Assembly: GCA_015063725.1 (NCBI GenBank)
Contig: SVTP01000008.1
Location: 1 to 64,000, forward strand
Reading direction: 5' to 3'
From: Oscillospiraceae bacterium
GTDB lineage: Bacteria > Bacillota > Clostridia > Oscillospirales > CAG-272
Length of the DNA: 64,000 nt
This document shows positions 1 to 7,264 of the stretch, piece after piece; positions within the stretch are counted from its first letter, which is position 1; each line of letters opens with the position of its first letter. A program made the position numbers and the translations under genes. The notes below the pieces were generated by a model. The model was not told the DNA's origin and ran no database searches. It worked only from the letters and a program-made list of their open reading frames with translations.

Positions 1-57
1 TCCAAATATGTTTTTTAGTTTTGACTGGCAGGTCTCTTCTATTATAACATATTTGGA
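1..57. promoter_or_regulatory. Inverted repeat with promoter-like sequences at the left edge
   Basis: A perfect 12-bp inverted repeat (1-12 and 46-57, core CCAAATATG) brackets promoter-like hexamers on both strands. On the plus strand TTGACT (21-26) lies 16 nt from TATAAC (43-48). On the minus strand an extended -10, TGTTATAAT, covers 49-41 and could serve a gene left of the window. The symmetry suggests an operator, but no gene is close enough inside the window to assign a function. Confidence 0.35.
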
Positions 58-87
58 GGATTTCCTCTCACCGGTTAACCTCTTTTG

Positions 88-118
88 AACCCCGCCACTA
101 TGGCGGGGTTTTCGTTTT
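88..118 (+). terminator. Rho-independent terminator
   Basis: A perfect 10-bp stem (88-97 with 101-110) and 3-nt loop is followed by a T-rich tract on the plus strand. It would end a plus-strand transcript coming from the left of the window, or the short transcript that could begin near base 55. Confidence 0.75.
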
Positions 119-149
119 GCAAAAAAAAGCCGCACCCAAGGGTGCGGCT
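119..149 (-). terminator. Terminator of the zinc-ribbon membrane protein gene
   Basis: A 10-bp stem (AGCCGCACCC at 128-137 with its complement at 140-149) is followed on the minus strand by a run of eight T. It lies 13 nt past the stop codon of the gene at 162-599. Confidence 0.85.
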
Positions 150-161
150 GATGTAGCAGAA

Positions 162-599
162 TTATCCAAACAGTTTGGTCAAAAAGTTGGAAATAGCGGC
201 AGGCATATTGCCAAATTCCTGCCACAGATAAAGAGCAGGACCTGCAAGAATAGCCAAAAGAATAAGAATAATCAGAATTCCCAAAAAGGTCTTCCATCTC
301 TTTTGCTTCTTCAGCTTCTTTTTGTTAACCTTCTTTTCAGGCTTGAGACCTGCATTTGCGGCTACCTGCAACGACTTTGTTACCTTCATTACCTCAAGAG
401 GAACTTGACGGCCGCATCTGGGACACATCAACACTTTTTGAGAGGTTGCAACGTTGCCGCCCAAAGTAATGGGAGTAAAATCAGAAAACATGCCAAAGCT
501 GCTTCCGTCAGGTGTATTATAGCTGGTCATTTTTTTAATTCTGACCTTTTTCATTTTGAGGTTGCATCTAGGGCAATACTTCATTCTTTTCTTTTTCAT
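162..599 (-). CDS. Zinc-ribbon protein with one C-terminal membrane helix
   Basis: A 145-aa protein of unknown function. Near the N-terminus there are two Cys pairs (YCPRC and MCPRC, about 50 residues apart) that should form one zinc ribbon. A Lys-rich stretch follows, then a single hydrophobic helix (about residues 106-128, rich in Ile/Leu) and a short tail, so the ribbon probably faces the cytoplasm. The start is placed at 599 because GGAGG lies 8 nt upstream; an in-frame ATG 15 bases earlier would put that ribosome site inside the gene. It is a single-gene unit with its own promoter (633-661) and terminator. The fold class is clear, the role is not. Confidence 0.8.
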   Translation of the reverse strand: MKKKRMKYCPRCNLKMKKVRIKKMTSYNTPDGSSFGMFSDFTPITLGGNVATSQKVLMCPRCGRQVPLEVMKVTKSLQVAANAGLKPEKKVNKKKLKKQKRWKTFLGILIILILLAILAGPALYLWQEFGNMPAAISNFLTKLFG

Positions 600-632
600 T
601 ATAGTATCCTCCAAAAATAACTTTTCACCATA

Positions 633-661
633 AGTATAACAGAATTGACGGTTTTTGTCAA
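633..661 (-). promoter_or_regulatory. Promoter of the zinc-ribbon gene
   Basis: TTGACA (661-656), 17-nt spacer, TATACT (638-633) on the minus strand, about 34 nt upstream of the start codon at 599. Confidence 0.8.
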
Positions 662-709
662 GGCTTTATGAAAAAAACTGACCAAGATATTTCTTGTTTG
701 AGCGTTTTT

Positions 710-2149
710 TTAACTTTTTGCAATATAATCGCACAGAATTTTGCGGAGCAGCTGCGGATCGCAGTTTCCTTTGAGTTCCTTCATGCATTTGCCAAAGAGA
801 AACATCAAGGCTTTCTCCTTGCCACCTTTGTAGTCGGCAACCGACTTTGCATCGGCATCGACCACCGCTTTGACAACTCGCTCGATGTTTGCTGTATCGT
901 TTGTGATGAGAAATCCGTTCTCTTCAGCATATGCGAAAAGGTCGAGATTGTCATTTTCAAATAGAGTGGACAGGATGATTTTTGCATTGGCTCTGCCTAC
1001 TTTGCCGTCCATAACAAGCCTTATGAGTTCACCAAGCTTTTCACCACTGAGGGATAGCATATCACAAGTCATTTTTTGGGCGTTGAGCAGGCTCATGACC
1101 TCACCCGTCATCCAATTTGCGGCATCCTTTGGAGAATTGCAAACGGCGGTGGCAGCCTCAAAGCACTCACAAAAAGAAATACTCCTTGTCAGCTGCTCGG
1201 CATCGTACAGAGAGAGACCGTATGCCTGCATATAGCGTTGGCGCTTGATCTCGGGAAACTCGGGAAGCGTGGCTTGAACGCTCTCTATCCAATCCGCATC
1301 CAAAACCAGCGGCATCAGATCAGGATTGGGCGCATAGCGATAATCCCCTGCCGTCTCCTTGCTTCGCATGGGAACGGTCTTGCCGCCCACATCATCCCAG
1401 CGGCGCGTTTCTTGCAGAATCTTGCCGCCACACTCCAAAGCATCGATGTGACGTGCCGTCTCAAACTCAATGGCACGCTTGATAGCCTCAATGGAGTTCA
1501 TATTTTTCATCTCTGTCCGCACACCGAGTGTGTCACACCCCACGGGTCGCACCGAAAGGTTAACGTCGCAACGCATAGTCCCATGCGCCATTTCGCACTC
1601 GGCTACACGCGCATAACGCAAAAGTGTTTTGATGCGCTCGAGGTATGCTTCTACCTCGTCGGCGCTTGAAAGATCGGGGCAAGAGACGATCTCAAGGAGC
1701 GGTACACCTGCGCGATTAAAGTCGATGTGCGACAATCCCTCTTTGATGTCGTGCACCAGCTTTCCTGCATCCTCCTCCATGTGCATCTCGTGAATGCGGA
1801 TGGACTTTTTGCCATTGGCGGTCTCGATTTCGACAGTGCCGCCTGTGGCGATAGGAGAGAAATATTGCGTGATCTGATAAGCATTTGGCAGGTCTGGATA
1901 AAAGTAGCTTTTGCGGTCAAAGGTTGAGGTGCGGTTGATATTGCATCCAAGCATCATCCCTGCACGGATGGCGTAATCGACCACCTTTTTATTCAGCACA
2001 GGGAGCGCGCCCGGCATGCCAAGGCAGACCGGACAGACGTGCGTATTGGGTTCGGCTCCAAAGGAGTGTGCCGAGCAAGCGCAAAAGATTTTGGTGTTGG
2101 TGGAAAGCTCGATGTGAACCTCAAGACCGATGACAGTTTCGTATTTCAT
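710..2149 (-). CDS. gatB: Asp-tRNA(Asn)/Glu-tRNA(Gln) amidotransferase subunit B
   Basis: GatB (479 aa, normal length) is the kinase/transamidation subunit of GatCAB. It phosphorylates the misacylated Glu or Asp on the tRNA and exchanges the phosphate for ammonia. The N-terminus has the family signature YETVIGLEVHIEL and the zinc-site cysteines (CAC, then VCPVCLGMPG). The C-terminus carries the YqeY-like tRNA-binding domain. The start at 2149 is chosen over an upstream in-frame ATG because GGAGG precedes it and the start lies 1 nt after the gatA stop. Last gene of gatC-gatA-gatB. The subunit looks intact, in contrast to its partner GatA. Confidence 0.96.
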   Translation of the reverse strand: MKYETVIGLEVHIELSTNTKIFCACSAHSFGAEPNTHVCPVCLGMPGALPVLNKKVVDYAIRAGMMLGCNINRTSTFDRKSYFYPDLPNAYQITQYFSPIATGGTVEIETANGKKSIRIHEMHMEEDAGKLVHDIKEGLSHIDFNRAGVPLLEIVSCPDLSSADEVEAYLERIKTLLRYARVAECEMAHGTMRCDVNLSVRPVGCDTLGVRTEMKNMNSIEAIKRAIEFETARHIDALECGGKILQETRRWDDVGGKTVPMRSKETAGDYRYAPNPDLMPLVLDADWIESVQATLPEFPEIKRQRYMQAYGLSLYDAEQLTRSISFCECFEAATAVCNSPKDAANWMTGEVMSLLNAQKMTCDMLSLSGEKLGELIRLVMDGKVGRANAKIILSTLFENDNLDLFAYAEENGFLITNDTANIERVVKAVVDADAKSVADYKGGKEKALMFLFGKCMKELKGNCDPQLLRKILCDYIAKS

Positions 2150-2150
2150 A

Positions 2151-3281
2151 TCATCTTTCCTCCCCTGCCAAAATCCTTGCAACATCAAGCAACGCATGCT
2201 CTGCGTTTGTCCTGCCAATCAGTTGTACGCCACCTGCGACCACCGCAGGGAGTCCTGCAAGCGTTGCGGGAGCGGTGTAGCGGTTTTCTTCAAAAGCGAT
2301 GAATTTATCTTGTTTTAGGTCTCCTTCTGCATATATCATTTGGGAGCACGCGGGCAGAAGAACGGCATCAAAGTCATCAAACAGGTTTGCAAATTCTTCG
2401 GCTACAACACGACGCACGCGCAAGGCTTTTTGGTAGACGGTTTGGTAATTTTGCTCCGAGAGAACATCTGAGCCATAAAGGATCGCTGCCTTGACAAGAT
2501 CACCAAAGCCTTCGGTGCGACTATTGGCGTAAAGTTCGTCGAGATTGGAAAAGCTCTCGGCGCGGTGACCGTAGCGGATACCATCGTAACGCGCAAGACT
2601 TTTGCAAAGCTCGGCGCACAAAATGACGTTCCAAGCAGATTTTGCCGCAGGAATGATGTCGTTTTCGATATACGTGGTGAAAATTCCGCTCTTTTTGAGG
2701 TTGGAAACAGCAATGTTGATGTTTCGTTTCACTTCAACATTCATGTCGGTGTCAAGCGAAGTCAAAAGCGCCACGCGGCGGATGGGAGTAGCATCTTTTA
2801 AAGCAGAATCAGTAACAGCATCGAAGAGATTGCGGCAATCATCTGTACTCCTTGCAAAAATATCGATCGTCTCGCCCGAAGGGGCAACAGAAATAACACC
2901 GTGGCGCGAAATTGCACCGTAGGTGGGTTTTAGGCAAACGAGTGCCGATTGCGCGGCAACTCGACGGGGATAGCCGTTGACATCGAGGCAAAGCGCCCCC
3001 ATAACGTCACCTGACCAAAGCATTTGCGCAGAGAGATTTTTGAGTGTTTGGTTGTGAGGTCTACTATCATATGCACAGGTTTCGCCCAAAAGATCGATGC
3101 CAAACTCGCCAACAGGGGCTTTCATTGCAAGCGTATACCCTGCCGCTTCGGCACGCGTTATGGCGGCAGAAGTGATAAGGCTTTGATACCCATCAAGCAT
3201 TTTGGAGCCTGCGGACGTAGTCATATCGGTTGTGAGGAACATATCGTCGACGAGAATGCTTTTCATTTTGGTTTCCTTCAT
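2151..3281 (-). CDS. gatA: GatA-like subunit, catalytically degenerate amidase
   Basis: By position and by its C-terminal two thirds (LKPTYG near residue 119, ARYDGIRYG, EGFGDLVK) this is GatA, the subunit that hydrolyses glutamine to feed ammonia to GatB. It is only 376 aa against about 485 usually, lacking roughly 70 N-terminal residues. The amidase signature is broken. The catalytic Lys of the VKDNI motif is Asp12 (VDD). The Gly/Ser-rich GGSSGGS motif is replaced by LWSGDVMG. The nucleophile Ser of DTGGSIRQP aligns with Tyr104 (DVNGYPRRV). The frame is open throughout and the start has GGAGG 6 nt away, so it looks expressed. It may act as a scaffold, with free ammonia as nitrogen donor, or another complete GatA may exist elsewhere. 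Confidence 0.85.
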   Translation of the reverse strand: MKETKMKSILVDDMFLTTDMTTSAGSKMLDGYQSLITSAAITRAEAAGYTLAMKAPVGEFGIDLLGETCAYDSRPHNQTLKNLSAQMLWSGDVMGALCLDVNGYPRRVAAQSALVCLKPTYGAISRHGVISVAPSGETIDIFARSTDDCRNLFDAVTDSALKDATPIRRVALLTSLDTDMNVEVKRNINIAVSNLKKSGIFTTYIENDIIPAAKSAWNVILCAELCKSLARYDGIRYGHRAESFSNLDELYANSRTEGFGDLVKAAILYGSDVLSEQNYQTVYQKALRVRRVVAEEFANLFDDFDAVLLPACSQMIYAEGDLKQDKFIAFEENRYTAPATLAGLPAVVAGGVQLIGRTNAEHALLDVARILAGEER

Positions 3282-3294
3282 TTTGTCCCTCCCA

Positions 3295-3576
3295 TCAGTC
3301 CATTACGCGGGGCACACAAAAATATCCCGCATAGGTGCCGGGGGCTTGTGCCAGCAGTTCCTCGCGAGAGAACGGTTGCTCCGAAATATCCGCGCGCAAA
3401 GAAAGAACGGTGGGCATCACCTGCACCATCGGTTCGACATTGGAAGTGTCGATTTGGTCGAGAGAGGAAACGTCCACTTCCCTTTTTGCCAAAAACGAGA
3501 GCACGTCCTCCCTTTGCTCATCGGTCAGCTTTATTTGATTGAGTTGTTCAAGACGTGCGAGTGCAACCTTGTTCAT
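3295..3576 (-). CDS. gatC: Asp/Glu-tRNA amidotransferase subunit C
   Basis: GatC (93 aa) wraps around GatA and GatB and stabilises the complex. It has the usual three-helix N-terminal part (LARLEQLNQIKLTDEQRE) and a C-terminal extension with the family pattern of acidic loop, then AP, then FxVPRV (QAPGTYAGYFCVPRVMD). The start at 3576 follows GGAGGGG; a longer upstream reading is rejected because it runs back into the promoter. First gene of the gat operon, 13 nt ahead of gatA. Confidence 0.9.
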   Translation of the reverse strand: MNKVALARLEQLNQIKLTDEQREDVLSFLAKREVDVSSLDQIDTSNVEPMVQVMPTVLSLRADISEQPFSREELLAQAPGTYAGYFCVPRVMD

Positions 3577-3635
3577 AACCCCTCCAAAAAGAAAAATGCC
3601 TCGCGCCCCGCGATGGGACGGAAGCCTCTGGAGAC

Positions 3636-3664
3636 AGTATAGCACAGATTGCAAAAAAAGTCAA
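3636..3664 (-). promoter_or_regulatory. Promoter of gatC-gatA-gatB
   Basis: TTGACT (3664-3659), 17-nt spacer, TATACT (3641-3636) with an extended TG upstream of the -10, about 60 nt before the gatC start. Confidence 0.8.
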
Positions 3665-3675
3665 GTATAGAAAGA

Positions 3676-3716
3676 ATAAAAAACCGCCCTACTCCAATCA
3701 ACAGGGGTGGGGCGGT
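3676..3716 (-). terminator. Terminator downstream of the SASP gene
   Basis: An imperfect stem with a 7-bp GC base (ACCGCCC/GGGCGGT) is followed by six T on the minus strand. It separates the SASP gene from the gat promoter. It lies about 130 nt past the SASP stop, so another end point closer to the gene is possible. Confidence 0.7.
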
Positions 3717-3849
3717 GCCGTTATACTGCTTTCCATCGAAAGCCTGTCAACGGTCTTTCAATTTTTGAAAAAAATCAACACACAGTTGTTTTTTCATTCT
3801 TTGCACAGAGAAACATCAAAGTTCCTTGTGCAGACTATAAGGGCAATCC

Positions 3850-4047
3850 TTATTTCGTCTTGAGGGAGTTCTCATAGGACTCGATCATCTTCTTAACCAT
3901 TTGACCGCCTACGGAACCGGCCTGCTTTGCAGTGATGTCGCCGTTGTAACCTTGCTTCAGGTTAACGCCAACTTCGTTTGCAGCTTCCATCTTGAATCTC
4001 TCCAGGGCTTCCTTAGCCTCAGGAACAAGAGTCTTGTTGCTTGCCAT
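3850..4047 (-). CDS. Alpha/beta-type small acid-soluble spore protein
   Basis: A 65-aa SASP that coats and protects DNA in dormant spores. It has both family blocks: LVPEAKEALERFKMEAANEVGV, containing the region cut by the germination protease, and AKQAGSVGGQMVKKMI, the second DNA-binding helix. Length matches the family. The start at 4047 follows GAGGAG by 6 nt; an upstream in-frame ATG has no ribosome site. Genes of this kind are normally read by the forespore factor sigma-G, but I could not identify a convincing sigma-G promoter in the 200 nt upstream. It shows the organism can sporulate or descends from one that could. Confidence 0.93.
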   Translation of the reverse strand: MASNKTLVPEAKEALERFKMEAANEVGVNLKQGYNGDITAKQAGSVGGQMVKKMIESYENSLKTK

Positions 4048-4249
4048 GTGTTTCTCCTCTTCTGAACGGTTGTGTTTTATGTACCGTTCATCGAAAGAAT
4101 CACAATACACAAAACGTTTGCCGCTCGTTTATCTATATCATTGAGTCGCTCTGTCGCGGCTCTGTTACTATTGTTCACCGACAAAATCAATTTATGAATG
4201 GAAAAGTTTGCAGAAAATTTTGCGTTTTTCGAGCAAAAAACACGCTCGC

Positions 4250-4281
4250 AAAAACGACAAGGGCGACCGGTGGTCGCCCTT
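4250..4281 (-). terminator. Terminator of the plsY-HAD gene
   Basis: A perfect 10-bp stem (AAGGGCGACC, 4259-4268, with 4272-4281) and a T-run on the minus strand, seven bases after the stop codon. The stem core GGGCGA..TCGCCC resembles the small palindromes at 10462-10528 and 59094-59111. Confidence 0.8.
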
Positions 4282-4287
4282 GATTGA

Positions 4288-5589
4288 TTATGGAATTTGC
4301 GCCATGATTTTTTGATACAATTCTTTGGGTGTTGCCACAATGGCATCTGCACCGCTCGCCTCGAGCTCGTCTCGCTCCCGAAATCCCCAAAGAACACCAA
4401 TGGTGTAAAGTCCTGCATTTTTGCCGGTCTTCATATCGGTATCGGTGTCGCCTACATAAACGCAATTTTGGACGCTGGCGTCAAGCTCTTTCATAACAGC
4501 AAAAACCTCTCCCGGATCGGGCTTGAGGGCGCTTCCCTCCTTTTGACCGACGATGCGGTCAAAATATCCCTCTCCGTAAAGCGCGTTTGCAACCGTTTTG
4601 GCGGCAAAGTCGGGCTTGTTGGAAACGATGGCGAAGCGGTATCCGTCGGCTTTGAGACTATCAAGAGTATCCTTTAAGCCATCAAAAATGACCGTTTTGC
4701 AGGTGACGTCGGCGTTATACAGCTCATTATAAACTTTGAACACCGAAGCGTGAAGCTCGTCACTGTAGCAGGAGCGGTACTCCAACATTCGTCGGATAAG
4801 ATTTTTGGCACCGTCGCCTGCAAAGTATTGGTATTCCCTCTCGTCAATCGGCTCAATGCCGTGCGCCTGGAGGGCAAGGTTGCCATAGTGCGCAATGCTT
4901 GGTGCGGTATCAAGAACTGTGCCGTCAAGGTCGAAAATGCAGAGCCTTGTAACACCGTTTTTTCTTTTTGATGCCACTCGCTCCAGCTCTTTTTTCTTGT
5001 TCCAAAGAAAGCTGAAATGGATCTCTCCACCTTCTTTGATCCTTTTGATATTTTCCTTGTGCTTGTAAAGGATAACGGTTGCCACGAGCAGCAGAACAAG
5101 ACTTCCCCACAGGCTTTTTGTCATAACGCCATAAATAATGGCGAACGCAAAAGATGCTGTGATTGGGACAATGCAAAGGTAGTCACAAATGAGAACGACT
5201 ACCAACTCCACAGCCAAAAGGCTCAAAAAAACACGCCAATCATATGCTAAAACAATGCCGCCCAAGCAGGCAAGTCCTTTGCCACCCTTAAATTTCATGT
5301 AGAACGGGAAAATATGCCCGAGGATGCACGCCGCCGCCGCGAGAGGAAAGGCGAGCTCGAAATCAGGCATTAACTTTTGCGCTAACCAAACAACCAAAAA
5401 TGCTTTGGCAATGTCAAGCAGAGCGCAAAGCACCCCCATTGTTTTTCCCAAAACCATAATGACATTGGATGCCCCTGCATTGTGTGAGCCTTTATCGCGG
5501 ATGTCAAACCCTCGCATTTTGGACATAATGTATGAAGGGCTGATGGCACCTATAAAATATCCGATTAAAATACAATATAAAAAATTCAT
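4288..5589 (-). CDS. plsY: Fused PlsY glycerol-3-phosphate acyltransferase and HAD phosphatase
   Basis: A single 433-aa frame joins two enzymes. Residues 1-197 are PlsY, the membrane enzyme that moves an acyl group from acyl-phosphate to glycerol-3-phosphate, the first step of phospholipid synthesis. Its motifs are present: GSHNAGASN (34-42), KFKGGKGLA (99-107) and several membrane helices. After a short charged linker, residues 215-433 form a phosphoglycolate phosphatase-type HAD hydrolase with DLDGTVLDT (motif I, Asp220 and Asp222), SNKPD (motif II) and GDTDTDMK (motif IV). PlsY is normally a stand-alone protein of about 200 aa. The HAD substrate is unknown; the topology places it on the cytoplasmic side beside the acyltransferase. 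No ATG sits at the junction, though an internal GTG start cannot be excluded. Confidence 0.9.
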   Translation of the reverse strand: MNFLYCILIGYFIGAISPSYIMSKMRGFDIRDKGSHNAGASNVIMVLGKTMGVLCALLDIAKAFLVVWLAQKLMPDFELAFPLAAAACILGHIFPFYMKFKGGKGLACLGGIVLAYDWRVFLSLLAVELVVVLICDYLCIVPITASFAFAIIYGVMTKSLWGSLVLLLVATVILYKHKENIKRIKEGGEIHFSFLWNKKKELERVASKRKNGVTRLCIFDLDGTVLDTAPSIAHYGNLALQAHGIEPIDEREYQYFAGDGAKNLIRRMLEYRSCYSDELHASVFKVYNELYNADVTCKTVIFDGLKDTLDSLKADGYRFAIVSNKPDFAAKTVANALYGEGYFDRIVGQKEGSALKPDPGEVFAVMKELDASVQNCVYVGDTDTDMKTGKNAGLYTIGVLWGFRERDELEASGADAIVATPKELYQKIMAQIP

Positions 5590-5622
5590 ACAGACCTCAA
5601 TTGTTTATAATGTTGCACTCTC

Positions 5623-5651
5623 ATTATACAACAAATTCAAAAAAATGTCAT
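5623..5651 (-). promoter_or_regulatory. Promoter of plsY-HAD
   Basis: ATGACA (5651-5646), 17-nt spacer, TATAAT (5628-5623) on the minus strand, 34 nt before the start codon. Confidence 0.7.
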
Positions 5652-5696
5652 CGGACAATTAAAAGAGTTTGCCCAAAAACATCTATAAAACAGCAA

Positions 5697-5727
5697 CCGT
5701 TCCCCTCAGATATATCTGTGGGGAACG
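5697..5727 (-). terminator. Terminator of guaA-ASCH
   Basis: A long hairpin of CCGTTCCCC and GGGGAACGG extended by CAGATA/TATCTG, located 10 nt beyond the ASCH gene stop. The following T-tract on the minus strand is interrupted (TTGCTGTTTT). Confidence 0.7.
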
Positions 5728-5737
5728 GCGTTATCAC

Positions 5738-6082
5738 TTAAATCAATTCGATCTCAATTCCAACAACGCCATTAGCGGCTTGCTGTTCTTTGGAGTAGTA
5801 GAGATCCATATCCGCAGGATCAGCGGTGTTGATATCGTCCTCGGTGTAGCCGCATTTGAGGAGCGGCAGAGCGTTGTAAAGCTCCGTAAACGAGGGAAAG
5901 ATATGCAACGCGACAACGCGACAACGCAAGGTGCGCGCGGACTCCTTGGAATGTGTAAACACGATTTCGTCCCCTACCGCAATGCGGCGACGCTTTTCGT
6001 CATACAGTCGCAGTTCAATTGTCTTAATGCCACGCGCAATCATATCAAACGGCGCGGCGTGAAGGTTCATTTGGTGTATCAT
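5738..6082 (-). CDS. ASCH-domain RNA-binding-type protein
   Basis: A 114-aa protein of the ASCH/PUA-like beta-barrel class. The first part has the typical layout: NLHAAPFDMIARGIKTIELR (substrate or RNA-binding loop with a conserved K.IE.R) and then VGDEIVF. ASCH proteins are thought to bind RNA or modified nucleosides, but the exact role here is unknown. It begins 4 nt after the guaA stop, so it is probably translated by coupling; the ribosome site in front of it is weak, and the in-frame ATG four codons later is a possible alternative start. Confidence 0.75.
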   Translation of the reverse strand: MIHQMNLHAAPFDMIARGIKTIELRLYDEKRRRIAVGDEIVFTHSKESARTLRCRVVALHIFPSFTELYNALPLLKCGYTEDDINTADPADMDLYYSKEQQAANGVVGIEIELI

Positions 6083-6086
6083 AAAA

Positions 6087-7070
6087 TTATTCCCACTCGA
6101 TCGTACCCACCGGCTTCGGCGTCAAATCAAGAAGCACTCTGTTAATTCCCTCTACCTCGGTGGTGATGCGATTTGTGATATGGTGCAGAAGTGCGTACGG
6201 GATTTCCTTGATGGTGGCGCTCATGGCATCGGTGGTGTTGACCGCGCGGATAATGGCGGGCCAACCCTCGTATCTCTTGCCGTTCTTAACGCCAACGCTC
6301 TTGAAGTCGGGTACGGCGATAAAGTACTGCCAAACCTTGCCTGCAAGTCCGTTTTTGTCAAACTCCTCGCGCAAAATGGCATCTGCCTCGCGCAAAGCGT
6401 GCAGACGGTCACGCGTGATCGCGCCCAAGCAACGCACACCAAGTCCGGGACCCGGGAACGGCTGACGGTAGACCATTGCATGCGGAAGCCCCAGTGCCTC
6501 GCCTACTACGCGGACCTCGTCCTTGTAAAGCAGACGGACGGGCTCAACGAGCTCGAACTCCATATCCTCGGGCAGTCCGCCCACGTTGTGGTGCGCCTTG
6601 ACGCCGTCGGACTCGAGAATGTCGGGATAGATGGTTCCCTGCGCCAAGAAGGAAATGCCCTCAAGCTTGGAAGCCTCTTCGTCAAACACCTTGATAAATT
6701 CGCCGCCAATGATCTTTCTCTTCTTTTCGGGCTCGGATACTCCTGCCAGAAGGTCAAGAAAACGGTCGCTTGCGTCAACGTAGACAAGGTTTGCGTCAAG
6801 CTCCTTGCCGAATACCTCAATGACCTGCTCACTCTCGCCCTTGCGCATCAGTCCGTGATTGACGTGCACGCAGGTAAGCTGCTTGCCGATTGCCTTGATG
6901 AGAAGCGCCGCTACAACCGACGAATCTACACCGCCCGAGAGTGCCAAAAGGACCTTTCCCTCACCCACCTGTGCGCGGATTTCGCGTACCTGCTCGGCGA
7001 TAAAAGCATCCGCCAACGCTTTTGTTGTGATGCGCTCCATGTTTTCGGGGCGTTTGTTGAGCAAATTCAT
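6087..7070 (-). CDS. guaA: GMP synthase, ATP-pyrophosphatase part only
   Basis: A 327-aa GMP synthase containing only the synthetase half: the PP-loop ALSGGVDSS (residues 44-51), then VDASDRF, KRKIIGGEF, AQGTIYPD, HHNVGGLPEDM, RQPFPGPGLG and the C-terminal dimerisation domain ending in KPVGTIEWE. Bacterial GuaA is normally about 510 aa, with an N-terminal class-I glutamine amidotransferase domain of about 200 aa. That domain is absent: a promoter lies 49 nt upstream. The enzyme aminates XMP to GMP and must take ammonia either directly or from a separate glutaminase subunit, as in the archaeal two-subunit enzyme. The start at 7070 follows GGAGG. Confidence 0.93.
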   Translation of the reverse strand: MNLLNKRPENMERITTKALADAFIAEQVREIRAQVGEGKVLLALSGGVDSSVVAALLIKAIGKQLTCVHVNHGLMRKGESEQVIEVFGKELDANLVYVDASDRFLDLLAGVSEPEKKRKIIGGEFIKVFDEEASKLEGISFLAQGTIYPDILESDGVKAHHNVGGLPEDMEFELVEPVRLLYKDEVRVVGEALGLPHAMVYRQPFPGPGLGVRCLGAITRDRLHALREADAILREEFDKNGLAGKVWQYFIAVPDFKSVGVKNGKRYEGWPAIIRAVNTTDAMSATIKEIPYALLHHITNRITTEVEGINRVLLDLTPKPVGTIEWE

Positions 7071-7118
7071 AACCGTTTTCCTCCGTATATTCAAAAATTG
7101 GGGCTTTTTGATAAAAAA

Positions 7119-7148
7119 ATTATACCATATTTTTTCCCTTTTTGTCAA
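7119..7148 (-). promoter_or_regulatory. Promoter of guaA
   Basis: TTGACA (7148-7143), 18-nt spacer, TATAAT (7124-7119) on the minus strand. It confirms that no glutaminase domain is encoded upstream of the short guaA in the same frame. Confidence 0.8.
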
Positions 7149-7189
7149 TAGAAAATCATATGGCAAATTAACAGAAAATCCCTTTTAAG

Positions 7190-7250
7190 TGCGAGAGTTT
7201 TTTGGAAGGGGTGCGGGGGAACCTCTTTTTGCAAAAAAGGTTCCCCCGCA
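7190..7250 (-). repeat. Intergenic hairpin repeat, copy A (hairpin only)
   Basis: A strong hairpin (7212-7250, arms TGCGGGGGAACC and GGTTCCCCCGCA) starts 15 nt after the valS stop and is followed, in valS orientation, by the family tail CACCCC..CAAAAAACTCTCGC. The longer body seen in other copies is missing here. It may stabilise or end the valS transcript, but no T-run follows. Confidence 0.75.
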
Positions 7251-7264
7251 TTTCTTCTATAAAA

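Noticed and set aside
2151..3281. Calling gatA a pseudogene
   Set aside because: The frame is intact, has a strong ribosome site, lies in a normal operon and keeps conserved structural segments, so altered function is more likely than decay.
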